Positions 1 through 7,484 of a stretch of DNA of 64,000 nt are shown piece after piece. The position numbers and the translations under genes are program-made. Source of the stretch: Crenothrix sp043729335 (GTDB lineage: Bacteria; Pseudomonadota; Gammaproteobacteria; Methylococcales; Methylomonadaceae). Numbering within the stretch: position 1 is the first letter of the stretch; each line of letters starts with the position of its first letter. Where the stretch lies: contig NZ_JAYTLQ010000057.1 of assembly GCF_043729335.1 (NCBI RefSeq), positions 1-64,000 of the forward strand. The letters run 5' to 3'. Under the pieces are notes generated by a model. It was not told the origin of the DNA and ran no database searches. It was given only the letters and a program-made list of their open reading frames with translations.

Positions 1-105
1 AGCCTGTCGAAGGGTGGGCGGTTAAGCCGATCATGGTTCGACAAGCTCACCACGAACGGCTTAACCTGAAACTGTCCCACCTTAAGTGGATAGCCGAAAA
101 ACCTT
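1..105. repeat. dispersed palindromic repeat, copy 1 (left edge)
   Basis: The sequence contains the arms tgtcgaagg and ggttcgacaagctcaccacg followed by cgaacgg, then a tail reading tgtcccaccttaagtgga. The same order of blocks, with a few substitutions, recurs at 9041-9150, and the central arms recur inside the MITE-like elements near 37.0 and 39.1 kb. This is a genome-wide repeat family rather than a gene; the copy may begin before the window. Confidence 0.6.
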
Positions 106-277
106 ATATACGAAATGGCCTGATGCTTACTGAATTTGGCTAAGTCAGAGAAAAATTTGGCAATATCAGGGATGATGATTTGTAAAGCCACTGAATAAAT
201 GCATTTCCATAAAGGAAAGTTTAGTTGAATTTATTTATGTATCGCCTTAAGAAGGAAAGTCGTCATGTTTAAATTAA

Positions 278-1114
278 GTGAGAATTAAATTGCAAACTTC
301 AAGATCAAAAAAGTTGTCATATCGCCCAATAAATGGAGCTCATGCCATTGTTGAAGTGGTTTTTTTTGTACAATTTAGTCCTGAATTCAACCAAGCTACT
401 AGAACAAAGCTTGCATCACTTGAATTTGACTTAAAGAATGATTTACCTAAAGCCGAACAAATTAAAAAGGTAGCTTTTCAATTTGCATCTGGGCACCACC
501 CATCAGTGCAAAGTTCGGATGAAGAGCTGCTTGGTGTCGTGCTACAAGGTCTAAAAGAAGATGGAAGCGTTGAGTGGATGCTGAGGACTACAGAAAATAC
601 TATTGCTATACATTGTTTAGATTATACGACTTGGGCTGAGGTGAGCACGAAAGCAGAAGGTTTTCTAAAAAAAGCATTTGCTCATATGGGAGACTCAAAT
701 AGCTCTTTAGCTGTTGTAGGACTCAAGTATGTTGATAAGTTTATTTGTCATGACATATCAGATCAGCCAAATTTATCGGAACTGTTTAAAAATGATACGC
801 CACATGTTGTAAAAACAGCATTTTATAACGATGGGTTATGGCATTCAAATTCCGGGTGGTTTGATAAGTTGGATGAATTACAATGCCTTAATCAATTAAA
901 TATTGATGCCAGTTTTATGGATGCTAATGAAAATAAACCAATAGAAATTTCAATAGATCATACCGTAATTGCTATTATTGGAAATGGTAATTGTAGCGAA
1001 CCTATTCTTGAACTAAACTTAGATTTTATGTCCAAATTGCATCTAAAAAATAAAAAAGTTTTAGCTGATCTTCTAACTGAAGATATGCAAAAGCGGATTA
1101 ACTTAAAGCCATGA
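278..1114 (+). CDS. TIGR04255-like protein of unknown function
   Basis: A 278-residue soluble protein with no signal peptide or membrane segment. The N-terminal stretch YRPINGAHAIVEVVF followed by a beta-rich body resembles the sporadically distributed TIGR04255 family (typical N-terminus API-EAVFEIRF); no biochemical role of that family is known to me. The frame opens at GTG. The strong Shine-Dalgarno gaaggaa instead serves an ATG at 265, which reads a seven-codon peptide in another frame, so either the GTG is reached by coupling or a one-base indel has split the true N-terminus. The gene is visibly AT-rich compared with genes from 3.3 kb onward and starts a three-gene cluster with 19 bp and 7 bp gaps. 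Family assignment moderate, function unknown. Confidence 0.7.
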   Translation: MRIKLQTSRSKKLSYRPINGAHAIVEVVFFVQFSPEFNQATRTKLASLEFDLKNDLPKAEQIKKVAFQFASGHHPSVQSSDEELLGVVLQGLKEDGSVEWMLRTTENTIAIHCLDYTTWAEVSTKAEGFLKKAFAHMGDSNSSLAVVGLKYVDKFICHDISDQPNLSELFKNDTPHVVKTAFYNDGLWHSNSGWFDKLDELQCLNQLNIDASFMDANENKPIEISIDHTVIAIIGNGNCSEPILELNLDFMSKLHLKNKKVLADLLTEDMQKRINLKP

Positions 1115-1132
1115 GCTGGGGACTTTGAAAAA

Positions 1133-1780
1133 ATGCCTATTATTCAAACGCTTGATATGAGGGCTTATGACTATTCTCTAGTAAACGGCATAACCTCCTG
1201 TTTCAAAAGAAACATCGACAATTTCCCGCGCGATTTCGGACATAATATCATTGACCAGTCCTATGATCATCTTATATCCACCAACAGCTTAGTAAAAACT
1301 TTTAAGGCTATTGCTATAACAACTACCTTATCCATAATTGTAAATCCATCAATAAGCTCTAAACCAGTTACAGCAAGACCATATGTTCATGCAAAGGCAA
1401 AAGATCAACATTTAAACACTGACAGAGTGGATTTAAAAATGATTGCTAGAATAAGGGATATAGGAATGTACTCTAATGGATGGGATGGCTCTAATGGAAA
1501 AGCCGCAAGCAATGCAGCAATTAATGAGGCTGAAATGTTTGTCAGACAACTTTCATTAAATACTAAAGAACCAATTATTACGTTAGCTGCTGATGGAGAA
1601 ATAAACTTTCTTTGGGTTTTTTCTGACTTTAGGTTGGATTTAGGTATCTATGGCGACAATAGCTATTCGTATTATGGAAAAAAATCCGATGGTAAAGAAT
1701 TTTTAGCAGATGAAAAACTAATAAATGAAAAATTACCAACAGAAATACTAGCACTTATTAACCAAAATAATATTCATTAA
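1133..1780 (+). CDS. conserved hypothetical protein, second gene of AT-rich cluster
   Basis: I cannot assign a function to this 215-residue protein. Its second half (from about residue 105) has a recognisable small alpha/beta module: NGWDGSNGKAAS, a helix NEAEMFVRQL, then a strand pair around LAADGEINFLWVF and a glycine/tyrosine-rich strand ending GNSYSYYGKKSDGKEF-like. This layout recurs in many short bacterial proteins of unknown role. The first half has a hydrophobic patch (residues 58-72) too weak to call a membrane segment. The ATG lies 19 bp after the preceding stop and the following gene starts 7 bp after this one, so the three are probably co-transcribed. Confidence 0.65.
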   Translation: MPIIQTLDMRAYDYSLVNGITSCFKRNIDNFPRDFGHNIIDQSYDHLISTNSLVKTFKAIAITTTLSIIVNPSISSKPVTARPYVHAKAKDQHLNTDRVDLKMIARIRDIGMYSNGWDGSNGKAASNAAINEAEMFVRQLSLNTKEPIITLAADGEINFLWVFSDFRLDLGIYGDNSYSYYGKKSDGKEFLADEKLINEKLPTEILALINQNNIH

Positions 1781-1787
1781 TCTTTTA

Positions 1788-2237
1788 ATGCCACGATATA
1801 CTCAAGAAGATGAAAAAATTGCTCACAGCGAATTTGGAGTAGTAAAAGATGAAGAATATTTACTTCGTATTATTTATGCCCCCGAACATATTAGGGATGA
1901 CTTAGTAATAGAATCGGCTATTGCCTTGGATGACTTAAGCACAAGAGGCTTTAGTCTTGATAGGGACGCATACAAGAATGATTCTGCTATACAGCAACGC
2001 ATAAGCACTCAAAGTGACAAGCAACCTGATCAGAGACAAACTTATTTCATTGCAAAATTCCAGTGTATAAGCGTAAGAGATATGTTAGATGAGGCTAATA
2101 AAAGGGCATTTATTGTGATAGATGATGTCCATGACGATAATAAAGCTCATGCCTCACTCTATAGCGCAAAAGCGAATCTAGGTAAAGGTATTTTAAGAAA
2201 ACTTAGATCGCAACTTTTACCGCTCCTTCAAAAATAA
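1788..2237 (+). CDS. hypothetical protein, third gene of AT-rich cluster
   Basis: A 149-residue soluble protein, acidic in the first third and basic at the C-terminus (GKGILRKLRSQLLPLLQK). No catalytic motif is visible. The segment with EHIRDDLVIESAIALDDLSTRGFSLDRDAY looks like a compact helical/beta domain. It begins 7 bp after the previous gene with no obvious Shine-Dalgarno of its own, suggesting translational coupling. Its base composition matches the two genes before it, so the trio probably arrived together. Confidence 0.6.
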   Translation: MPRYTQEDEKIAHSEFGVVKDEEYLLRIIYAPEHIRDDLVIESAIALDDLSTRGFSLDRDAYKNDSAIQQRISTQSDKQPDQRQTYFIAKFQCISVRDMLDEANKRAFIVIDDVHDDNKAHASLYSAKANLGKGILRKLRSQLLPLLQK

Positions 2238-2290
2238 CACGGTAAGGCACAATAACAGGCTAATCGTGTACTACCCCTTATGCACAAAGC

Positions 2291-2414
2291 AAATCGGGCA
2301 TGCTTTTTATGCCGGACGTTTACTATGTTTTCATACGGTTACGGCTTTTTGACACTTATTGACTTCTCATCGGACACTGCTGTAGGGCAACCATAAAGCT
2401 GTTGTCTGGCCAGC
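2291..2414 (+). repeat. 130-bp direct repeat family, copy A
   Basis: Shares the blocks catgctttttatgcc, ttcatacggttacgg, cttattga, tcatcggac and the end ctgttg with copies at 3068-3199 and 4030-4165, all in the same orientation. This copy stands immediately upstream of the toxin-antitoxin pair. It carries no open frame that looks coding. It also fills most of the 289-bp gap between the third AT-rich gene and the antitoxin. Confidence 0.75.
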
Positions 2415-2526
2415 GCATTCCATGCTCAAACTATTTAATACCTCAGTTTTTTATTAAGGTACTTATTAAAAAACGTTGTGCACGTTACAATTGCTAGCAA
2501 CGCTACCCAACTTGGAGAATTAGCCA

Positions 2527-2751
2527 ATGTCCACCACAACCGAAACCCTTTTACGGCAAGCTATACAGCTTCCTGTTAATGATCGCGCAGCCTTAATTGA
2601 GGGACTTATTATTAGCCTAGATAAACCCGACCCCTCACTGGATACCTTATGGCTACAAGAAGCCGAAAGCCGCCTTGCTGCCTACCGATCAGGTGAACTT
2701 GATGCCATTGATGCCGATGACGTTTTTGCTACGTTGGGTAAGCGCGTTTGA
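2527..2751 (+). CDS. antitoxin, addiction-module component family
   Basis: A 74-residue antitoxin of the TIGR02574 (putative addiction module component) type. The signature is the opening helix with LLRQAIQLPVNDRAALIEGL, then LDKPDPSLDTLWLQEAESRL, ending with the Asp-rich DAIDADDVFA segment and a short basic tail that would contact the toxin. A Shine-Dalgarno ttggagaa precedes the ATG. The toxin gene overlaps its stop codon (TTGA), so the two are translationally coupled. In this family the antitoxin and the toxin-antitoxin complex normally repress their own promoter, which would lie in or next to repeat copy A. Confidence 0.85.
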   Translation: MSTTTETLLRQAIQLPVNDRAALIEGLIISLDKPDPSLDTLWLQEAESRLAAYRSGELDAIDADDVFATLGKRV

Positions 2752-3041
2752 AAGTCAGGTTTTTACGTCCCGCAATCAGGGAGCTTAATGAAGCAATCCG
2801 GTATTACAACGTACAAAAAGTACGGCTGGGTGAAGAGTTTCGTGACGAAGCGTGGGAAACGATAGGCCGTATTAAGGAGTTTCCACTGGCATGGCATCCT
2901 TTAAATGAAACCATTAGACGATGCCAAATGCGTCGTTTCCCATATGGGTTAATTTACGAACCTTCCGAGTCCGAAATTGTCATCATTGCCGTTGCACATC
3001 TTCATCAAGAACCTGAATATTGGCGAATTCGGACACAATAA
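2748..3041 (+). CDS. ParE/RelE-superfamily toxin
   Basis: A 97-residue basic protein with the RelE/ParE fold pattern: FLRPAIRELNEAIRYYN, a helix ending RDEAWETIGRIKEFP, then RRCQMRRFPYGLIYE and the terminal strand IVIIAVAHLHQEPEYW. The FPYGLIYE and AVAHLHQEPEYW motifs are those of the toxins usually paired with TIGR02574 antitoxins. It starts at TTG, overlapping the antitoxin stop by four bases. Members act either on gyrase (ParE-like) or on ribosome-bound mRNA (RelE-like); sequence alone does not say which. The gene appears intact. Confidence 0.85.
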   Translation: MKVRFLRPAIRELNEAIRYYNVQKVRLGEEFRDEAWETIGRIKEFPLAWHPLNETIRRCQMRRFPYGLIYEPSESEIVIIAVAHLHQEPEYWRIRTQ

Positions 3042-3067
3042 GTTTGTACCAATAGCCACACTGTCAT

Positions 3068-3199
3068 TAAGCCAAGTAGATCAGGCGTGCTTTTTATGCC
3101 GGACATTTACTGTATTCCCATACGATTATGGATTTTGGGCTATTGATTGCTCATTGGACACTAATGTCGGGTAATTTTAAAGCTGTTGCCCGACCTACA
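3068..3199 (+). repeat. 130-bp direct repeat family, copy B
   Basis: Copy of the element at 2291-2414 and 4030-4165, starting ttaagccaagtagatca and ending gttgcccgacctac. It begins 27 bp after the toxin stop, so the toxin-antitoxin pair sits exactly between copies A and B. Conservation with copy C extends further left than with copy A. Confidence 0.75.
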
Positions 3200-3258
3200 C
3201 TCCTCCATAATGAGAATTGCTGTGTACAATATCGCCAACTGTTAAACCCAACAAATCC

Positions 3259-3966
3259 ATGTCAACCTTCCACTTCCAGCAGTTTTCAGTGCTGCAACAA
3301 TACTCAGGCATGAAAGTATGCACAGATGCTGTGCTCTTCGGCGCGATGGCACCAGTCAATCGGGGCGACCGAGTGCTGGACATCGGGACCGGCACCGGAC
3401 TGCTCTCGCTGATGGCGGCTCAGCTGGGCGCAGCGCAGGTAACCGGTGTAGAGTTAACCGAAGAGGCAGCTAAAGAAGCTGGGTTCAATTTTAAGCACAG
3501 CCCGTGGGCGAAGCATCTTGACATTGTGCATCAGGATATTCAAAGCTTTGCCTTAAAAGTAGATAGGTGTTACGACCTTATCATCAGCAACCCGCCGTTT
3601 TTTGAACAGCACAGTAGAGCGCTCAATGCGCTTAGAAATACCGCTCGCCACACCGATCAACTGCCTTACGCCGAACTAATCGGTAGCGTCGGCGCATTAT
3701 TATCCCTTCAAGGCTTGTTTTATCTGTTACTTCCGGTGCATGCCGTCCTCAACTTTGCTGAGCAAGCCTTGGCAGCCAGCTTATATTTAATCCACCAAAC
3801 CGATATTCAAGGCTACGCGCATAACACCGCCAAAGTTTCAGCACTGACCTTCAGCCGCCAAGCCGCTGAGTCTACGTCAAGCTTATTGACCATCTATGAA
3901 TCTCGCAATGTTTACAGCCCAGACAGCGCAGCTTTCCTAAAGGATTTTTTGTTGCGCTTTGCTTAA
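3259..3966 (+). CDS. yfiC: tRNA1(Val) (adenine(37)-N6)-methyltransferase
   Basis: A 235-residue SAM-dependent methyltransferase of the YfiC/TrmN6 family, which in E. coli makes m6A37 in tRNA1(Val). Near the N-terminus the family motif FHFQQFSVLQQ-SGMKVCTDAVLFGAMA is followed by the SAM-binding loop LDIGTGTGLLSLMAA (about residues 42-56) and the catalytic NPPFF motif of N6-adenine methyltransferases (about 112-116). The ATG at 3259 is chosen because the protein aligns with the family from there; an upstream in-frame ATG at 3217 would add residues that do not fit. It stands alone between repeat copies B and C. Confidence 0.88.
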   Translation: MSTFHFQQFSVLQQYSGMKVCTDAVLFGAMAPVNRGDRVLDIGTGTGLLSLMAAQLGAAQVTGVELTEEAAKEAGFNFKHSPWAKHLDIVHQDIQSFALKVDRCYDLIISNPPFFEQHSRALNALRNTARHTDQLPYAELIGSVGALLSLQGLFYLLLPVHAVLNFAEQALAASLYLIHQTDIQGYAHNTAKVSALTFSRQAAESTSSLLTIYESRNVYSPDSAAFLKDFLLRFA

Positions 3967-4029
3967 AATAGCCAAGCTTATCTCGCGTCAACTATCTTGT
4001 CCGGTTGGAGACAATTACCATGGACGGTT

Positions 4030-4165
4030 TTAGCCAGGTAGATCAGTCATGCTTTTTATGCCCGACATTTGGCGTTTTTTCATACGGTTACGGCTTTCAG
4101 ATACTTATTGATTCCTCATCGGACGCTACTGTCGGGCAACGATAAATCTGTTGCCCGACCTACGC
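4030..4165 (+). repeat. 130-bp direct repeat family, copy C
   Basis: Third copy of the family. Its right end forms a perfect 10-bp hairpin, gtcgggcaac at 4131-4140 against gttgcccgac at 4150-4159 with a 9-base loop, followed by ctacgc. Copy B keeps a degraded version of this hairpin. The hairpin may also act as a transcription end for the upstream methyltransferase gene, although no T-run follows. Confidence 0.75.
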
Positions 4166-4247
4166 ATTCTTATCATCATCCCAACCTACGCCAGACAGAT
4201 TATGATTTGTTTCAGTGGAGAGCCAATATATCTATGCCTCGACAAGC

Positions 4248-5900
4248 TCAATTCCCACCTTTTACTTTGGCTTTCAAGTGCGCTCCCAGACGTTTCATGG
4301 CTGGAGATGCATCCTCCACGGTAAGATGCACATTAATAATGCTAGGCATCGTGCGGTTATTGAGTGATTGTACAAGTGCCTCCTCAAAGTCTTGTTCAGT
4401 AGAAGCATCGTAGCCTTTTAGCGGGCCAAATACTTCCCCCAGCCGGTCAAAGCGCCAATCATTTATATCATTAAAGGGCCCTTCAAGAATGTAGCGCTCA
4501 GTGCTGTAACCACGATTGTTAAACACCACCACAATGGGATTCAGCCCAAGGCGAGCATGCGTGGAAAGTTCTGTGCCGGTCATTTGAAAAGCACCATCGC
4601 CAATTAAAACAAGGCTACGATGATCGGGCCGTGCAACTTGTGCGCCCAGCGCAGCAGGCATTGCAAAACCCATGGAGGTATAAAAACTGGAAGCCAAAAA
4701 TTCACTTTGTTCATGTACGCGTAAATCGATAGCGGCAAACAGGCAATCACCGACATCACACACCACAATCATGTCCGGAGTAAGCGCCTCATTAAGGCGA
4801 TCCGCCAAACGAGTAATAGTGATGGGGCGGTTTGGCTCAGGAAAATTATTTGGCTCTCCTGTTACAGGAGACACTAAAAAATCGTCACGATAAGGTTTGA
4901 CTGCACTTATCAGGTGGGATAAAAAATCGGTTAAGGCGATATTCGGATAACGGTGGGCACTGATTATCACCTCATTCAGGGAGGCACGGATCATTTTATG
5001 GGGGTCAAGTTTGGCTGTATAAATGCCAGTGTCGATTTCATTTAAAGTAACGCCCAGCATCAGCAAAGAATCGGATTGCTCGACCATGTAACGGGCATTT
5101 TCGGAGCTCATCGCGCCTTCGTAAATACCCAAATAGGCGGGATGGCGTTCGGCAATCACCGACTTACCGGTTAATGTGGCTACCACGGGTATACGTGAGC
5201 GTTCCACAAGCTCCACTAAAGCGCCTTGCAGCCCGCGTCGGTGTAACTCAACCCCGGCAATAATAATAGGTGAAACTGACGTCGCCATCAATGCGGTGGT
5301 TTCTGCAATGGCTTCTGATAATGCGGTCGGATCGCTAACAAACTGCTCTATGGCCTCAGCGGGCATAGGATAGCCTTCAACATTGACCAAATCCCTGGGG
5401 ATTTCTATATACACCGGTTTACAAAACCGGCGTGCTGCGGCAATGGCTCGGTCTATCTGGCGAAAAGCGATTACGGGATCATTGAGTACTACGGTGGCAC
5501 AGGTAATACGTTCAAAAATTTCGCGTTGCAACGTAAAAGGCCCAAAGCGATGATGGATCAAAGGATCATCCCTTTGTTCACGCACCCCAGGCGCACCGCT
5601 GATGACGATGACAGGTGAAGATTCTGCATAAGCCCCCGCCACGGCATTAACCGTATTTAAAGCACCTACGCCGTAAGTGACTGCCAACGCTCCCATTCCA
5701 AGGCAACGCGCATAACCGTCAGCGGCAAAAGCGGCAGTGTCCTCTCGAGTAGTGCCGATATGCTGGATAGGGCTTTTGACTATGAGGTCATAAAATCCAA
5801 GGATGTAATCGCCAGGAACGCCAAAAATATGCTGAACACCTGCTGCATGTAAACTTTTGAGAAGATATTGCCCAATAGTATCAACTTTAGTAATGCTCAT
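4248..5900 (-). CDS. thiamine-diphosphate 2-keto acid decarboxylase (pyruvate/indolepyruvate type)
   Basis: A 550-residue ThDP enzyme of the pyruvate decarboxylase/indolepyruvate decarboxylase group, predicted to release CO2 from a 2-keto acid and give an aldehyde. Catalytic residues known from Zymomonas PDC are present: Asp31 in VPGDY, Glu53 in TTREDTAAFAADGYAR, the His pair 116-117 in DPLIHHRFGPF, and Glu in the NNRGYSTERYI segment after the ThDP/Mg motif GDGAFQMTGTE (about 432-470). The three domains have normal length. Substrate (pyruvate, indolepyruvate, phenylpyruvate or branched-chain keto acid) cannot be read from sequence. It is monocistronic and convergent with the methyltransferase gene. 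Confidence 0.85.
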   Translation of the reverse strand: MSITKVDTIGQYLLKSLHAAGVQHIFGVPGDYILGFYDLIVKSPIQHIGTTREDTAAFAADGYARCLGMGALAVTYGVGALNTVNAVAGAYAESSPVIVISGAPGVREQRDDPLIHHRFGPFTLQREIFERITCATVVLNDPVIAFRQIDRAIAAARRFCKPVYIEIPRDLVNVEGYPMPAEAIEQFVSDPTALSEAIAETTALMATSVSPIIIAGVELHRRGLQGALVELVERSRIPVVATLTGKSVIAERHPAYLGIYEGAMSSENARYMVEQSDSLLMLGVTLNEIDTGIYTAKLDPHKMIRASLNEVIISAHRYPNIALTDFLSHLISAVKPYRDDFLVSPVTGEPNNFPEPNRPITITRLADRLNEALTPDMIVVCDVGDCLFAAIDLRVHEQSEFLASSFYTSMGFAMPAALGAQVARPDHRSLVLIGDGAFQMTGTELSTHARLGLNPIVVVFNNRGYSTERYILEGPFNDINDWRFDRLGEVFGPLKGYDASTEQDFEEALVQSLNNRTMPSIINVHLTVEDASPAMKRLGAHLKAKVKGGN

Positions 5901-6267
5901 AATGAATTATCCTATGGAAAAGTAATTATCAAGCAAGCCACTAAACGAGTATGTCATCGGAAAAAAATTAAAACATAAGCGTATTTTTTGATATTACGCC
6001 TTACCCATCATGGTGCGCGAGACATTTTGCAGGTATTAACCCATTGGCTAAAAAACTAAAAATGCAGTGGGCTATAATCTCTATTTTAATAAGGTTTATG
6101 ACCGTTTAAGGAGGCAATTGTTCAAGATAATGTTTACAAAACTGCTGGCGTTATTATGGGGTATTAAATTAAGCGAATAACTGTAGATGTAAAGTTATCT
6201 GCGCTATTTAGGATCACAGCTGCGGCCAAACTCTAATATAATGCTTTATTTTTCAGGAATTCCCATC
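5901..6267. other. non-coding gap between decarboxylase and speE
   Basis: This AT-rich stretch holds the divergent promoters of the decarboxylase (leftward) and speE (rightward). A TATAAT hexamer lies at 6236-6241, about 26 bp before the speE ATG, but without a good -35 partner. A Shine-Dalgarno-like aaggagg at 6109-6115 is followed by an ATG at 6130 that reads only 16 codons. I see no gene I would defend. Confidence 0.4.
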
Positions 6268-7119
6268 ATGAATCCAACCGAGTGGTTTACCGAACAAGTC
6301 CCCGCTGCTGGCACTGCATTTTCACTTAAAATTAAAAAGAAACTGCACGAGGAGCAATCTGAGTTCCAGTTTTTGGAAATGTACGAAACCGAAACTTTTG
6401 GCAACCTGATGGTGATTGACGGCTGCACGATGGTATCTACCCGTGACAACTTCTTTTACCACGAGATGATGAGCCATCCTGCGCTATACACGCATCCTAA
6501 TCCCAAAACGGTGTGGATTATCGGTGGCGGTGATTGTGGCACTTTAAGAGAAGTTTTAAAGCATCCGTCGGTAGAGCACGCGGTACAGATTGATATTGAT
6601 GAGCGCGTCACCCGTTTGGCGGAAATTTATTTTCCTGAACTGTGTGAATCTAACGGCGACCCACGCGCTGATCTTAAATTTATTGATGGCATTAAATGGG
6701 TGAAAGATGCAGCACCCAATTCGGTAGACATTATTATTGTCGATAGCACCGATCCGGTTGGTCCTGCGGAAGGTTTGTTCAGTGCCGCATTTTACCGAGA
6801 TTGCGCAGCGTGTTTAACCGAAAATGGCATGGTCATTCAACAAAGCGAGTCGGCATTATTGCATTTAAAACTTATTAAGGAAATGCGCGATGCCATGAGT
6901 AGCGCAGGTTTTAGCCATTTACAAACCCTGTTTTTCCCACAATGTTTATACCCCTCCGGCTGGTGGAGTGCAACTATTGCCAGCAAAGCTGATCTAACAA
7001 AATTCAGAGAACAAGATGCTGCCAACAAACCTTTTGAGACTGTCTACTATAATGTCGATATACACAAGGCATCGTTGGCACAACCTGAGTTCTTCAAGAA
7101 AGCCATGGCTTTAAAATAA
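6268..7119 (+). CDS. speE: spermidine synthase (polyamine aminopropyltransferase)
   Basis: A 283-residue SpeE, which transfers an aminopropyl group from decarboxylated S-adenosylmethionine to putrescine. It opens with the family's substrate-entry motif LKIKKKLHEEQSEFQ, followed by the tetramer/active site segment NLMVIDGCTM, the dcSAM-binding GGGDCGTLREVLKH (about residues 86-99; the usual second Gly pair is GGGDGG, so Cys90 is a small change) and the catalytic Asp in DSTDPVGPAEGLF (about 158). The ATG at 6268 gives MNPTEWFTE, the normal family start; an earlier in-frame ATG at 6241 is rejected. No speD lies beside it; speA, which starts the putrescine route, is at 53.7-55.5 kb. Confidence 0.93.
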   Translation: MNPTEWFTEQVPAAGTAFSLKIKKKLHEEQSEFQFLEMYETETFGNLMVIDGCTMVSTRDNFFYHEMMSHPALYTHPNPKTVWIIGGGDCGTLREVLKHPSVEHAVQIDIDERVTRLAEIYFPELCESNGDPRADLKFIDGIKWVKDAAPNSVDIIIVDSTDPVGPAEGLFSAAFYRDCAACLTENGMVIQQSESALLHLKLIKEMRDAMSSAGFSHLQTLFFPQCLYPSGWWSATIASKADLTKFREQDAANKPFETVYYNVDIHKASLAQPEFFKKAMALK

Positions 7120-7180
7120 ACCCCTTCCTGCCGATAGATGGTTACAAGCTCATCGGCATCACCCACCCAGAGGTAAACCC

Positions 7181-7441
7181 ATGTTTGATGCAAAATCCAT
7201 AGATGATATCGCCAACCGTTTAATCAATTCCATACCCCCAGGTCTTACTAACTTAAAAGAAGATATGGACAAAAATTTCCATGCTATTTTGCAATCGGCT
7301 TTAGGTCGATTGGACTTGGTGACCCGTGAAGAATTTGAAGTGCAAAAGGCGGTGCTGGCAAAAACCCGTGCCAAATTAGACGCACTGGAAAAGCGTGTGT
7401 TAGCTATTGAAGCGCAAGTACTGGATAAAGCAGAGCTTTAA
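7181..7441 (+). CDS. ubiK: ubiquinone biosynthesis accessory factor UbiK
   Basis: An 86-residue protein of the YqiC/BMFP family. UbiK helps the UbiJ-containing complex that carries out late ring modifications of ubiquinone under oxic growth. The pattern is an N-terminal amphipathic helix (IDDIANRLINSIPPGL), a central segment with DMDKNFHAILQSALGRLDLVTREEFE and a C-terminal trimeric coiled coil rich in heptads (LAKTRAKLDALEKRVLAIEAQ). It precedes comM by 43 bp, an arrangement seen in many gammaproteobacteria. Confidence 0.9.
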   Translation: MFDAKSIDDIANRLINSIPPGLTNLKEDMDKNFHAILQSALGRLDLVTREEFEVQKAVLAKTRAKLDALEKRVLAIEAQVLDKAEL

Positions 7442-7484
7442 AACCAACGCCCTAACAGGCCGACCTAACACGGAGTAGTTAAAG

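Noticed and set aside
3217..3258. Upstream ATG extension of the yfiC-type methyltransferase
   Set aside because: The extra 14 residues are encoded next to repeat copy B and do not match the family start; ATG at 3259 does.
4069..4413. 114-codon plus-strand frame
   Set aside because: Half lies in repeat copy C and half is antisense to the decarboxylase gene; no Shine-Dalgarno and low-quality composition.
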